A stretch of 58,080 bases of DNA from Actinomycetota bacterium (lineage in GTDB: Bacteria > Actinomycetota > Actinomycetes > Mycobacteriales > HKI-0501). Below are positions 44,269-54,700 of the stretch, piece by piece. Below the pieces are notes generated by a model. It saw only the letters and a program-made list of their open reading frames with translations, searched no databases and had not been told where the DNA came from. Where the stretch lies: NCBI GenBank assembly GCA_030840805.1, contig JAVEDU010000052.1:1-58080 (forward strand), read 5' to 3'. Made by a program: the position numbers and the translations under genes. Each line of letters starts with the position of its first letter. Position 1 is the stretch's first letter.

Positions 44269-45684
44269 TCACCTCGTCGATCGGGGGGACGGTGCGGACC
44301 GAGCGGTGGTGCTGCCGAGGCTCTCCACCGGGAGGCCGCGGATCGAGGCGTCGAGCACCTCGACGGTGTGGGCGAGCGCGATCTGTCCCCCGAGGCGCTC
44401 GATGGAGCTGGCCACCTGCATGAGGCAGCCGGGGTTGGCGGTGACGAGGAGGGACGCCCCGGTCGTCAGGACGTTCCGGGCCTTGCGGTCGCCGAGCTCG
44501 CGGGCGGGCTCCGGGTTCAGCAGGTTGTAGATCCCGGCCGACCCGCAGCACAGCTCGGCCTCGGAGATCTCCCTGACCTGCAGGCCGGGGATGCCCCGCA
44601 GCAGCGCCCGCGGCTGGGCGCGCACGCCCTGTGCGTGCCCGAGGTGGCAGGCGTCGTGGTACGCGACGGTGACCGGCAGCGGGTGCCGCGTCGCCACGGT
44701 GCCCTGCTCGGTGAGGATCTCCGACACGTCCCGCACGCGATCGGTGAACCGGCGGGCCTTCTCGGCGTACGCGGGGTCGCCGGCGAGCAGGTCGGCGTAC
44801 TCCTTCATGGTCGAGCCGCAGCCGGCGGCGTTGACGACGACCCAGTCCACCCCGGCGGCCTCGAAGGTGTCGACGAGGGACCGCGCGAACGACTGCGCCT
44901 CCGCCTCTCGGCCGTTGTGGGCCGACAGCGCGCCGCAGCACCCCTGGGCCGCGGGGGCGAGGACCTCGAACCCCTCCGCGGCGAGCACGCGCGCGGTCGC
45001 GGTGTTGGTGCCGGGGAAGAACTCGCGCTGGACGCAGCCGAGCAGCATCCCGACGGTGCCCCGCTTCGGGCCCTGCGCGGGCGTCCGCTCGGGTACGCGC
45101 TCCATCTTCTCCAGCGGGGGAGCCAGGGACTCCATCGCGGCGAGCGTGGGCGAGATGCGCTGCAGCAGTCCGCCGCGGCGCAGCACCCTGGGGAGGCCGG
45201 TCGCCTGGTACGCCCGGAGGAACGGCCGCATCACCCGGAGCCGCTTCGGGTACGGGAACAGACTGAAGATGGCCCCCCGGAGGGCCCGGTCGCGCCTCGG
45301 CCGGTCGAAGTTGCGCTCGACCTGGGCGCGGGTCGCCTCGATGAGCCTGTCGTACTGGACGCCGGACGGGCACGCGGTGACACAGGCCATGCAACCGAGG
45401 CAGGCGTCGATGTGCTGCACCATCGTCGGCGTCATCGGGTCGCCCTCGAGCCCCTGGCCCATCAGGTAGATGCGACCGCGGGGCGAGTCCATCTCCTCGC
45501 CCCACAGGACGTAGGTCGGGCAGGTCGGCAGACAGAATCCACAGTGGACACAGTCACCGACGAGGGCGGCGTCCGGCGGGTTGTGGTCGTCGAAGGCGGG
45601 TCTGCCGGGCGGCGCCGGGGCGATCCGCTCCGGCTCCTCGCCGGCCCGCGTGCCGGTCGTCGAATCGACGCTGCGCTCGCTCAT
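44269..45684 (-). CDS. glcF: Glycolate oxidase iron-sulphur subunit GlcF
   Basis: A 471-residue Fe-S protein. Two 4Fe-4S ferredoxin motifs lie near the N-terminus, CVHCGFCLPTCP (~residue 44) and CLGCMACVTACP (~residue 94). They are followed by two CCG domains (GCCGALSAHNG and ELCCGSAGIYN) that bind further cofactor. It passes electrons from the flavin subunits to the membrane quinone pool. It lies between glcE (three-base gap) and lctP. Lactate-utilisation LldE-like proteins are related but lack the GlcD/GlcE partners seen here. Confidence 0.92.
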   Translation of the reverse strand: MSERSVDSTTGTRAGEEPERIAPAPPGRPAFDDHNPPDAALVGDCVHCGFCLPTCPTYVLWGEEMDSPRGRIYLMGQGLEGDPMTPTMVQHIDACLGCMACVTACPSGVQYDRLIEATRAQVERNFDRPRRDRALRGAIFSLFPYPKRLRVMRPFLRAYQATGLPRVLRRGGLLQRISPTLAAMESLAPPLEKMERVPERTPAQGPKRGTVGMLLGCVQREFFPGTNTATARVLAAEGFEVLAPAAQGCCGALSAHNGREAEAQSFARSLVDTFEAAGVDWVVVNAAGCGSTMKEYADLLAGDPAYAEKARRFTDRVRDVSEILTEQGTVATRHPLPVTVAYHDACHLGHAQGVRAQPRALLRGIPGLQVREISEAELCCGSAGIYNLLNPEPARELGDRKARNVLTTGASLLVTANPGCLMQVASSIERLGGQIALAHTVEVLDASIRGLPVESLGSTTARSAPSPRSTR

Positions 45685-45687
45685 CCT

Positions 45688-46890
45688 TCAGATCCCTCCG
45701 ACGAAACGTCCCGGCGCGAGCCGGTGCTCCGGGTCGAACTGGTCCTTGACCCGGCGCATGAGGTCGAGCCCCCGCACCGGTCCCCACGGGTCCACCTCGG
45801 GCGGTCCGTCGAGTACCACCACGTCGCCGCCCCAGGCGGCGGACGCCGTACGCAGCTCGGCGACGACCGCGCGGACCGCCTCGGCGTCCCCGGGCAGGGT
45901 GGCGTGCAGGATGCCGACCCCCGCCGACCCGCGGACGGCGGCGCGCCCGCCGTGCCGCGCGGTCGCGGTGTCGAGCGCGTCGAGCAGGCGTGGCAGCCCG
46001 GCGATCTCGTGGGTCAGCTTGAGCAGCGTGTCGCCAACCGGCGGCCGCCCCCACCAGCCGGGCGGCGTGTCGCGCACCTCGGGCGTACCGCCGAGCAGGT
46101 CCCGCAGGGCCGCCACGCGCGCGGCGACGCCCGCTTCGGTGCCCTCGACGAGGATCGCGAGGGTGGCCGGGTCGTCGGCGGGCCGGTCGAGCTCGACGGC
46201 GGACGGCACGGTCTGGGAGTGGACGACAGCCTGGACGAGCGCGTCCGCGTCCGTCGCGCCGTCCACCGGGGCCGCCACCCAGCGGGACGTGGCCGGGAGC
46301 GGGTGCAGCCGGAACGTCGCCTCGGTGATCACCCCGAGCGAGCCCCACGAACCGGCGAGCAGCTTGCCGAGGTCGTACCCGGCGACGTTCTTGACGACCT
46401 TGCCGCCGGACTTCGCCACGACCCCGTCGGCGCGCACGAGCGTGATGCCGATGAGCAGGTCCCGCACGGCGCCGTGGGAGTACCGCAGCGGCCCGGAACC
46501 CGCGGTCGCGATGAGCCCGCCCAGCGTGCCGGGGCACAGCGGGTCGAGCGCGAGCCGCTGCCCGGCGGGGGCCACCGTCTCCTGGAGTGCGGCGAGCGTG
46601 ATCCCGGCCTGGGCATGGACGATCAGGTCACCGGCGGCGTGTTCGACGACCGCGGCCATCCGGGTCGTGTCGACGACGAGGTCCACACTCGACGGTGGCG
46701 CGCCCCAGGTCTGCTTCGTCCCGGTACCCCGGGCGACCACGGTGAGCCCTCGCGCGGAGGCCTCCCGCAGCACCTCGGCGGTCTCCGCGGTGGACGCCGG
46801 TGACACCACCTGGCCCGGGGCCACGCCGGCGATGGTGTCGGCCGGCTCGGCCGCGCGGGCACGGCCCAGCAGGCCCTCGGTCGTGCTCAT
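45688..46890 (-). CDS. glcE: Glycolate oxidase FAD-binding subunit GlcE
   Basis: A 400-residue FAD-linked protein. The PCMH-type FAD domain is marked by VVARGTGTKQTWG near residue 52, LDPLCPGTLGGLIATAG near residue 115, and SGGKVVKNVAGYDLGKLL near residue 160, the last being highly typical of GlcE. Its ATG overlaps the glcD stop by one base (TGATG). It forms the glycolate oxidase complex with GlcD and GlcF, converting glycolate to glyoxylate. Confidence 0.92.
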   Translation of the reverse strand: MSTTEGLLGRARAAEPADTIAGVAPGQVVSPASTAETAEVLREASARGLTVVARGTGTKQTWGAPPSSVDLVVDTTRMAAVVEHAAGDLIVHAQAGITLAALQETVAPAGQRLALDPLCPGTLGGLIATAGSGPLRYSHGAVRDLLIGITLVRADGVVAKSGGKVVKNVAGYDLGKLLAGSWGSLGVITEATFRLHPLPATSRWVAAPVDGATDADALVQAVVHSQTVPSAVELDRPADDPATLAILVEGTEAGVAARVAALRDLLGGTPEVRDTPPGWWGRPPVGDTLLKLTHEIAGLPRLLDALDTATARHGGRAAVRGSAGVGILHATLPGDAEAVRAVVAELRTASAAWGGDVVVLDGPPEVDPWGPVRGLDLMRRVKDQFDPEHRLAPGRFVGGI

Positions 46891-48350
46891 CAGAACGCCT
46901 CCGCCAGTCCGGCTTCCTGCACGGGGTGCACGCCCTTGCGCCTGCCGGGGACCTCGCCGCACAGGCGGGGAGTCGGGAAGATCTTGCCGGGGTTGGACAG
47001 CCCGTGTGGGTCGAACGCGCAGCGGACCATCTGCATCGTGTCGAGGTCGTCGTCGGTGAACATGCGTGGCATGTACTTCGCCTTGTCCGACCCCACGCCG
47101 TGCTCGCCGGTGATCGAGCCGCCGTGCTCGATGCAGAGGTCGAGGATCGCCCCGGAGACCTCCTCGGCCCGTTCCGCCTGACCGGGTACGGAGTCGTCGA
47201 ACAGGACGAGCGGGTGCAGGTTGCCGTCGCCGGCGTGGAACACGTTCGCGACCCGGACCCCGCCCGACGCGGACAGCTCGGAGATCCGGCGCAGCACGAC
47301 CGGCAGCGACGTCCGCGGGATCACGCCGTCCTGCACGATGTAGTCGGGGCTGATCCGGCCCACCGCGGCGAACGCGGACTTGCGGCCCTTCCAGAACAGC
47401 GCCCGCTCGACGTCGTCGGCCGCGATCCGGATCTCGAACGCCCCGTTCGCCCGGCAGCGCGCCTCCACCTCGGCGAACTGCCGCTCGACCTCGGGGGCCG
47501 GGCCGTCCAGCTCCACGATCAGCACCGCGCCGGCGCCCTGCGGGTAACCGCACGCGACGGCCGCCTCGGCCGCCTCGATCGCGAGCGCATCCATCATCTC
47601 GACGGCGGCGGGGACGACTCCGGCGCCGATGATCGCGGACACCGCGGCGCCCGCCTCGTCGGTCCCGCCGAACGCCGCCAGCAGCGTCCGGACGCTCTCC
47701 GGCAGCCGGGTCAGCCGGACGGTCACCTCGGTGGCGATGCCCAGCGTCCCCTCGGAGCCGACGATCGCGCCGAGCAGGTCGTACCCGGTGGGATCCGGGG
47801 CATTGCCGCCGAGCCGGATCACCTCGCCGTCGGGTGCCACCCACTCGACGCCGGTCACGTGGTTCGCGGTGAACCCGTACTTCAGGCAGTGGGCGCCCCC
47901 GGAGTTCTCGGCGAGGTTGCCCCCGATCGAGCACACCTGCTGGCTGGACGGGTCCGGCGCGTAGTAGTAGCCCAGCGGCGTGGCGGCCCTGGTCACGTCC
48001 AGGTTGATCACGCCGGGCTGGACGACGGCGCGCTGGTTCGCCGGGTCCATCGTCACGATGTTCCGCATCCGGGACGTCACGATGAGCACGCCGTCGGCGC
48101 GGGGGAGCGCGCCGCCGGACAGCCCGGTGCCCGAGCCGCGGGCCACGAAGGGCACGCCGGTCTCGTGGCAGGCCCGGACCACCTCGGCCACGCCCCGGGT
48201 GTCCTCGGCGAGCACCGCCAGGGCCGGGGTCACCTTGTAGTGCGCGAGGCCGTCGCACTCGTACGTGCGGAGCTGGGTGTGGTCGTCGATGACGGCGTCC
48301 GCACCCAGTGCCGCGCGCAGCCGCGCCGCCAGCGCCGGGATGTCGGCCAT
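46890..48350 (-). CDS. glcD: Glycolate oxidase FAD-linked catalytic subunit GlcD
   Basis: A 486-residue flavoprotein of the FAD-linked oxidase/VAO family. FAD contacts are in FVARGSGTGLSGGALP near residue 70 and the NSGGAHCLKYG and GSEGTLGIATE segments. The C-terminal cap has NVFHAGDGNLHP and ITGEHGVGSDKAKYM, the catalytic region of D-2-hydroxyacid dehydrogenases. D-lactate dehydrogenase is a close relative; association with GlcE, GlcF and malate synthase makes glycolate the likely substrate. Starts five bases after aceB. Confidence 0.93.
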   Translation of the reverse strand: MADIPALAARLRAALGADAVIDDHTQLRTYECDGLAHYKVTPALAVLAEDTRGVAEVVRACHETGVPFVARGSGTGLSGGALPRADGVLIVTSRMRNIVTMDPANQRAVVQPGVINLDVTRAATPLGYYYAPDPSSQQVCSIGGNLAENSGGAHCLKYGFTANHVTGVEWVAPDGEVIRLGGNAPDPTGYDLLGAIVGSEGTLGIATEVTVRLTRLPESVRTLLAAFGGTDEAGAAVSAIIGAGVVPAAVEMMDALAIEAAEAAVACGYPQGAGAVLIVELDGPAPEVERQFAEVEARCRANGAFEIRIAADDVERALFWKGRKSAFAAVGRISPDYIVQDGVIPRTSLPVVLRRISELSASGGVRVANVFHAGDGNLHPLVLFDDSVPGQAERAEEVSGAILDLCIEHGGSITGEHGVGSDKAKYMPRMFTDDDLDTMQMVRCAFDPHGLSNPGKIFPTPRLCGEVPGRRKGVHPVQEAGLAEAF

Positions 48351-48355
48351 GACGG

Positions 48356-49933
48356 TCAGGGCATCCGCTCGTAGGCCGGCAGGGTGAGGAACTCGGCGAA
48401 GTCGTCGGCCACCGCGACCTCCATGAAGGTCTGCCGGGCCTCCGCGTACGCGGCCGGGTCGCCGGGCAGCTTCGAGATCTCCTCATCCGCCAGCCGTTCG
48501 ACCAGCTCGCGGGTGACCGTCTCGCCGTTGTCGAGCACGACGTCGTTGTGCAGCCACTGCCAGACCTGCGAGCGGCTGATCTCGGCCGTCGCGGCGTCCT
48601 CCATGAGGTTGAAGATCCCCACCGCGCCGGTGCCGCGCAGCCAGGCCGCGAGGTACTGGATGCCGACGCTGACGTTGTTGCGCAGGCCGGCCTCGGTGAC
48701 GTTGCCGGGCGTGGCCGCCACGTCCAGGAGCTCCTCGGCGGTGACGTGGACGTCGTCCCGCTTCTTCTCGATCTGGTTCGGCCGGTCGCCGAGCACGCCG
48801 TCGAACACCTCGCGGCAGATCGGCACGAGATCCGGGTGCGCGACCCAGGAGCCGTCGAACCCGTCGTTCGCCTCGCGGGTCTTGTCCTCGCGGACCTTGC
48901 CCATCGCCGTCTCGTTGACGGCCGCGTCCTTGCGGCTCGGGATGAAGGCCGCCATGCCGCCGATCGCGTGCGCGCCGCGCTTGTGGCAGGTCGCGACCAG
49001 CAGCTCGGTGTACGAGCGCATGAACGGCACGGTCATCGTCACCTGCGCCCGGTCGGGGAGCATGAAGTCACGGCCGCGGGTACGGAACTTCTTGATGGCC
49101 GAGAAGATGTAGTCCCAGCGGCCGGCGTTGAGGCCCGCGGAGTGGTCGCGGAGCTCGTAGAGGATCTCCTCCATCTCGAACGCCGCCGGGTACGTCTCGA
49201 GCAGCACGGTGGCGCGGATGGTGCCCGGCGGGAGGCCGATCGTCTCCTGGGCGCGGACGAACACGTCGTTCCACAGTCGCGCCTCGAGGTGGCTCTCGAT
49301 CTTCGGCAGGTAGAAGTACGGACCCCGGCCGGTGTCGACCAGGTGCTGCGCGTTGTGGAGGAAGTACAGCGCGAAGTCGAAGAGGCTGCCGGCGATCGGC
49401 TCGCCGTCGACGAGGACGTGCTTCTCCGGCAGGTGCCAGCCGCGGGGGCGGACCACGATCGTGGCCGTCTCCTCGCCGAGCGTGTAGGCCTTGCCCTCGG
49501 GCGAGGTGAAGTCGACCTGGCGGCGGTTCGCGTCGCGGAGGTTGAGCTGGCCCTGGACGAGGTTGTCCCAGAGCGGGGTGTTCGCGTCCTCGAAGTCGGC
49601 CAGCCACACCTTGGCGCCGGAGTTGAGGGCGTTGATCGTCATCTTCCGGTCGGTCGGACCGGTGATCTCGACGCGACGGTCGGCCAGGCCGGGCGCCGGG
49701 GGCGCCACCTGCCAGTCGCCCTCGCGGATGTCCTTGGTCTCGTCGAGGAAGCCGAGGGTGCCGCCCGCCGCGAGCTCGGCGTACCGCCGGTCCCGGGCGT
49801 CGAGCAGCTCCCGCCGCCTGCCGTCGAACGTCCTGTGCAGATCCGCGAGCAACTCGAGCGCCTCGGTGGTGAGGATCTCGTCGTACCGGTCGCCCATCGG
49901 CCCGGTGATCTCGACGCCGGCGGGAGTGGTCAT
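48356..49933 (-). CDS. aceB: Malate synthase A
   Basis: A 525-residue cytoplasmic enzyme that condenses glyoxylate with acetyl-CoA to malate. Typical segments: [60 protein letters not shown] (active-site arginine) and [16 protein letters not shown]. Length is standard for the A isoform. First gene of the operon aceB-glcD-glcE-glcF-lctP: imported glycolate is oxidised to glyoxylate and fixed into malate. The leader holds GAGGAGC and, 33-59 bases upstream, an IclR-type palindrome. No isocitrate lyase gene is present here. Confidence 0.96.
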   Translation of the reverse strand: MTTPAGVEITGPMGDRYDEILTTEALELLADLHRTFDGRRRELLDARDRRYAELAAGGTLGFLDETKDIREGDWQVAPPAPGLADRRVEITGPTDRKMTINALNSGAKVWLADFEDANTPLWDNLVQGQLNLRDANRRQVDFTSPEGKAYTLGEETATIVVRPRGWHLPEKHVLVDGEPIAGSLFDFALYFLHNAQHLVDTGRGPYFYLPKIESHLEARLWNDVFVRAQETIGLPPGTIRATVLLETYPAAFEMEEILYELRDHSAGLNAGRWDYIFSAIKKFRTRGRDFMLPDRAQVTMTVPFMRSYTELLVATCHKRGAHAIGGMAAFIPSRKDAAVNETAMGKVREDKTREANDGFDGSWVAHPDLVPICREVFDGVLGDRPNQIEKKRDDVHVTAEELLDVAATPGNVTEAGLRNNVSVGIQYLAAWLRGTGAVGIFNLMEDAATAEISRSQVWQWLHNDVVLDNGETVTRELVERLADEEISKLPGDPAAYAEARQTFMEVAVADDFAEFLTLPAYERMP

Positions 49934-49965
49934 GTGCGTGCTCCTCTGGGTGCGGTTCTGGATTG

Positions 49966-49992
49966 CAAGCTTTCCACTCAGTGGAAAACTTG
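49966..49992. promoter_or_regulatory. IclR-type operator in the aceB promoter
   Basis: CAAG-n-TTTCCAC-TCA-GTGGAAA-n-CTTG: a 27-base symmetric site 33-59 bases upstream of aceB. The TTTCCA/TGGAAA half-sites resemble known IclR-family operators (for example AllR/IclR). The IclR gene at the other end of the operon is the obvious candidate ligand-responsive binder. Confidence 0.75.
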
Positions 49993-50186
49993 TTCTGCCC
50001 GCTGGAACGGTAGGGGTGTCCTACGCCACAAGTCAACCGTTCGTAGGAGAATGGCCCAGGACTTTCGCGGACCTCATGCGCACGGTGTGGGCGGCCCGCG
50101 GAGGGACCGGACACCTCCGTCGACACCGGGATGCCTCGCCGCCTCGGCGGTCCCCGGGTGTCCGGCGGGATATGCGGTGGGCGCCC

Positions 50187-50603
50187 CGGGACGGTCGAGC
50201 CGTCGCTGGTTCGCGTGGGCTCACGGTTCACGCGGAGGGTGGGGCGCGGTGCCCCGGGTTCACGGCCGGACGCGGCCGGGACGCCGTCGTCGGGCCCCGA
50301 GCGCGGCCGCCGGGCCACCGGCGGGCAGCGCACCCGCGCCCGCGCCGTCGATCAGCAGCGGTGGGGCGCCCTGGGCGACCGGGACGGTCGAGCCGTCGCC
50401 GGTTCGCGCGGAGGGGTGGGGCGCTGTGCCCCAGGGTTCACGGCCGGGTGCCGTCCGGCGTCGGGAGTCGAGAAGGGCGGGAGCTACCGCGCGACGGTGG
50501 CGCCGGCGTCGGCCAGGTGGAACTGCGCGGCCGCGCGGGCCTCGAGCGCGGGCGCCGGGCCACCGACGCGCAGCGCGCCCACGCACGCGCCGTCGATCAG
50601 CAG
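50187..50603. repeat. Degenerate tandem duplication including the 3' end of the TetR gene
   Basis: Two related blocks lie in tandem: 50187-50360 and 50380-50603. Both begin CGGGACGGTCGAGCCGTCG, share GGTTCGCG and GGGTTCACGGCCGG stretches, and end CGCCGTCGATCAGCAGC. In block 2 the end codes for the C-terminal LLIDGACVGALRVGGP of the TetR protein. The matching part of block 1, read on the minus strand, gives LLIDGAGAGALPAGGP, a decayed copy. The remaining 49993-50186 interval contains no gene that I recognise. Confidence 0.75.
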
Positions 50604-51119
50604 CACCCAGCGCGCGGCGAGCTCGTCCGGTGCGGCGATGCCGGCCTCGGCGGCGAGCCCGGTGAGGTACCGCAGGAGGTCCGCCTCGTGGGCGAGGGCG
50701 GACGCGGCCACCCCGGGGGCGTCCCGACCGGCCTCGACGACGGCGTTGTGCACGGCGCAGCCGCGGTACTCCGGGTCGGTCAACAGCTCGGCCAGTGCGT
50801 CGAACACGGCGAGCAGCCGGTCCTCCGGTCGTTCCGCGCGCTCGGCGACGGCCTCGGTGAGCCAGCCGAGCCACGCGGTCCGGCGGCGGTCGACGTACGC
50901 GACGATGAGGTCGTTCTTGGAGGCGAAGTGGCGGTAGAACGTGGCCTTGGCGACCTCGGCGCGGCTGATCAACAGGTCGACCCCGACGGCGCGGATGCCC
51001 TCCGCGTAGAACAAGACGAACGCCTCGGCCAAGATGCGCTCACGGGCGCTGGGGGTCGGCGAACCGGGCTGCTGGACGATCGCGCGCATCCTCGACTCGG
51101 GTGGCTCGCTTGTTGACAT
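50484..51119 (-). CDS. TetR/AcrR family transcriptional regulator
   Basis: A 211-residue repressor. Helix-turn-helix at residues ~26-70 (ARERILAEAFVLFYAEGIRAVGV, then AEVAKATFYRHFASKNDLI). A C-terminal ligand domain follows, with DPEYRGCAVHNAVVEAG, typical of one TetR subfamily. Start ATG at 51119 lies inside the palindrome GACATGTC. Its target is not evident; the SnoaL-like gene upstream on the same strand is the nearest candidate. Its 3' end belongs to a degenerate tandem duplication. Confidence 0.9.
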   Translation of the reverse strand: MSTSEPPESRMRAIVQQPGSPTPSARERILAEAFVLFYAEGIRAVGVDLLISRAEVAKATFYRHFASKNDLIVAYVDRRRTAWLGWLTEAVAERAERPEDRLLAVFDALAELLTDPEYRGCAVHNAVVEAGRDAPGVAASALAHEADLLRYLTGLAAEAGIAAPDELAARWVLLIDGACVGALRVGGPAPALEARAAAQFHLADAGATVAR

Positions 51120-51218
51120 GTCTTTCAGTAGACGGCGTCGGGGGGCGTCCTGTCCATCGACCGGCCGTTCGAGCAGTCACATCTGTACGGCCGGGGGAGG
51201 ACAAACCGGGACAGTTCG

Positions 51219-51635
51219 TCAATCCTCCAGTTGCTGGAGAAGGTAAAGATGATCTTCGTTCCGCCACCACTCCCGGATCAACCCACGGTCGAAGCGGTAC
51301 AGATCCATCCCACCGAACCGGACGGGCCGGTGCGTCGCCGGGAACCCGAACCACTCGCTGGCGTGCGTGCCCTCGACCGTCCAGCGGACCAGGACGCGGT
51401 CGCCCTCCGCGACGACGTCGAGCACGGTGACGCAGTAGCCGGCAAGCACCTCGTGGGTGCGCCGCACCACGTCCGCCAGCTCGGAGATGCCCCGGATCTC
51501 GGCCGCCTCGGCCGGCGTACCGGCGTGGACGATGACGTCCCGTGCGACGAAATCGCCGAGCCGGTCGAGGTGGGGCCCGTTCAGGCACACCTCGTTGAAG
51601 TCCCGTGCGACCGACTTGTTCTCGGCGGCGCCCAC
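51219..51635 (-). CDS. SnoaL-like ester cyclase family protein
   Basis: A 138-residue NTF2-fold protein. FNEVCLNGPHLDRLGDFVARDVIVHAG, TPAEAAEIRGISELADVV and VRWTVEGTHASEWFGFPATHRPVRFGGMDLYRFDRGLI follow the pattern of SnoaL-like polyketide cyclases and related proteins of unknown substrate. The GTG start at 51635 has a strong GGAGGG site; the frame remains open upstream without family similarity. Most members outside antibiotic clusters have no known function. Confidence 0.85.
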   Translation of the reverse strand: MGAAENKSVARDFNEVCLNGPHLDRLGDFVARDVIVHAGTPAEAAEIRGISELADVVRRTHEVLAGYCVTVLDVVAEGDRVLVRWTVEGTHASEWFGFPATHRPVRFGGMDLYRFDRGLIREWWRNEDHLYLLQQLED

Positions 51636-51705
51636 GGCGCCCCTCCCTCCCGGCGAACCGGCAGGACGAGTGGACTCCCTCGGGGACCTCGGCGGCAAGA
51701 TGTGC

Positions 51706-54700
51706 TCAGGCCCTGGAGACGGACGTCGGGAATGCTCCCGCCGGTACCGCGGGGCTCCACAGGAAGCCCTGGGCCACATCGCAGCCGAGCGCCCGCAGCT
51801 CCGCGAGCTGCGCGGGCTCCTCGACGCCCTCCGCGACCAGCCCCATCCCGAGCGCCCGCCCGAGGCCGATGATCGCGCGCACGATCGAGGAGTCGTTCTC
51901 GACCACGCCGAGCCCGCGGATGAACGATTGGTCGATCTTGAGGGTGTCGATGGGGAGGCGCTTGAGATAGCTCAGCGAGGAGTACCCGGTGCCGAAGTCG
52001 TCCACGGCGAAGCTGATGCCCAGCTCCTTGAGCGAGGTCAGCGTCGCGATCGACTGCTCGACATCGTCCATCAGCACGCTCTCGGTGATCTCCAGGTGCA
52101 CCGTGTGCGGTGCGATCCCGCTGTTCCGCAGCGCCGCGGCCACCGTGTCGACCAGATCGGGCGCCGCCAGCTGCCGGGCGGAGAGGTTCACGCCGATGGC
52201 GAGCTCGCGTCCCTCGGCACGCCAGGCGCTGCCCTGCCGGAGCGCCTCGTCGAGCACCCACGCGCCGATCGGGACGATCAGGCCGGTCTCCTCGGCCAGC
52301 GGGATGAACTCCGCCGGACTCACGAGCCCGCGCCGGGGATGCCGCCACCGCAGCAGGGCCTCGCAGCCGATCACCGCCTCGGTGTCGACCCGGACGATCG
52401 GCTGGTACGCCAGCTCGAACTCCCCGGCCGCGACCGCACGGCGCAGGGCGGCCTCCAGCTCGAGGCGCTCGGCCGCCCGGCCGCGAAGGGCCTCGTCGAA
52501 CACCTCGACGCGGGCACGGCCGCGCTCCTTCGCGCGGTACATGGCCGTGTCGGCGTCCCGGAGCAGCGCATCGACCGTCGCGTCGGCCGCGGCGACCGCG
52601 ACGCCGATGCTCGCGGTCACCACGACCTCGCTCCCCTCGAGCATCATCGGTTCCTCGATCGCGCGCGCGAGGCGTCCGGCGATCGTGGACGCCTCACACG
52701 GGTCGACCAGCTGTTCGCAGACCACCACGAACTCGTCGCCGCCGAACCGCGCGACGGTGTCGCTCGGGCGCACCGTGTCCCGTAGACGTTGCGCGACGAC
52801 CGTGAGGAGCTCGTCGCCGGCCCGGTGTCCCATGCCGTCGTTGACGAACTTGAACCGGTCGATGTCGACGAACAGCACCGCCAGCTCACCGGCCCGCCGG
52901 CCCTGGCGGTCCAGCGCGTGCTGTACCCGGTCGGTGAGCAGGGTGCGGTTGGGAAGCTGGGTCAGCGCGTCGTGGACGGCGAGGTGCTCCAGCGCCTCCT
53001 CCATCGCCCGGCGGTCGGTGATGTCCTGGATCTGCGCGAAGAAGAACTCCGACGGCCCCTCGGCGTGGCGGAGCGGGCTCACGTTCACCAGCACCCAGAC
53101 CGTGCCGCCGTCGGGCCGCAGGTACCGGCGTTCGGCCTGGTACGAGTCGACCTCGCCGTTCACCAGTGCCGCGAACCGCCCCAGCGCCGGGCCGCGGTCG
53201 TCCGGGTGCAGGAACTCGTCGATCCGGTGGCCCACCAGCTGCTCGTCCGGCCGGCCGAGCAGCGAGCGCACCGCGGGGTTCACCATCGTCAGCTGGCAGT
53301 CGCCGTCGAGCATCATGATCCCGACCGCGGCGTTCTCGAACCCGGCCCGGAGCCGGTCCTCGGCCGCGCGGCGCTCGCCCTCGATGCGCCGCTGCTCGGT
53401 GACGTCGATGACCGTCCCGGTGGCGCTGGGTCGGCCGGCGTCGCCGCGGAGCTCCGCGCGGATGTGCACCCAGCGCAGGCCGTCGGCCCGGACGAGCCGA
53501 TGCACCCCGTCGGTGGTCTCGCCCCGGTCGATGACGGCCTTGAGCTGGCGGTTCACGGCGAGCAGATCGTCGGGGTGCACCTGGGTGAAGAGCTGTTCGA
53601 GGCTCGGCTCGACGGCGGGGTCGACCCCGAGGATCCGGTACAGCTCCGCGGACCAGCGGATGGTGCCGGCGGTGAGGTCCACCTCGAAGCTGCCGAGCCC
53701 GGCGAGCCGCTGTGCCTCGGCGAGGCGACGCCGGTCTTCCTGCGCCGCGGCCTCGAACAGCTTGCGCTCGGTGATGTCGCGGGAGATCGACGAGAAGCCG
53801 GTGTGGCGGCCCTGCCGGTCCTCGATCCGCGAGAGCGTGAGGGCGACGTCCACGAGCGTGCCGTCCTTGCGCCGGCGGACGGTCTCCAGGTGCTCGACCC
53901 GCTCGCCGGCGCGCAGCTGCGCCAGGACGTCCTCGAACGCCGTCACCCCGCCCGGTGGCTCGAGCATCGAGGCGTGGCGGCCCACCGCCTCGCCGGGCTC
54001 GTAGCCGTACAGCCGGCTCGCGGCGCGGTTCCAGCTGCGGATCGTGCCGTCGGGCGTCTCGCTGATGATCGCCGCGTCGGAGGACTCCACGATCGCGGAC
54101 AGCCGTTGCCTCTCGTCCTCGGCGCGGACCCGTTCGGTCAGGTCGGTCCCGATGCCGATGACCGCGAGCACCGTGCCGTCGTCGGATCGCATCGGGGTGA
54201 GGTTGCCCAGCATCCGGCGCGCGGCGCCGTCGCGGCGGTGGACGGTGTACTCCGCGGACCAGGTCCCCCCGGCGAGCAGCGTCGGCCGGATGTCGGGGGT
54301 CAGCAGGCCGGGCGGCAGCAGGGTGCCGATGTTGCGGCCGATCGACCTGCCCGGCTCCCAGTCGTGCAGCTGCTCGGCGGCCGGGTTGGCGTAGCGCAGC
54401 CGGCCGTCGAGGTCGGTCACGATGACGGCCTGCCCGACGGCGTGCAGCACCTCGGACTGGAGGCGCAGCGCCGACTGGCTGTTCCGTACGGCGTCCTCGG
54501 CCGTGCGGCGCGCGGTGATGTCGCGGAACGACGCCACGACGCCGTACGGCCGTCCGTCCGGCTCCCGGCGCAGGGGTGTCGCGTTGAGCTCGAGCCACGT
54601 GAACCCGCCGTCGGCGCGGGTCACCCGCAGGACGGTCCCGCTGACGGCCTCGCCGGTGCGGAGGCTCACCAGCGGCGGCAGCTCGTCCGCCGGCACCGGG

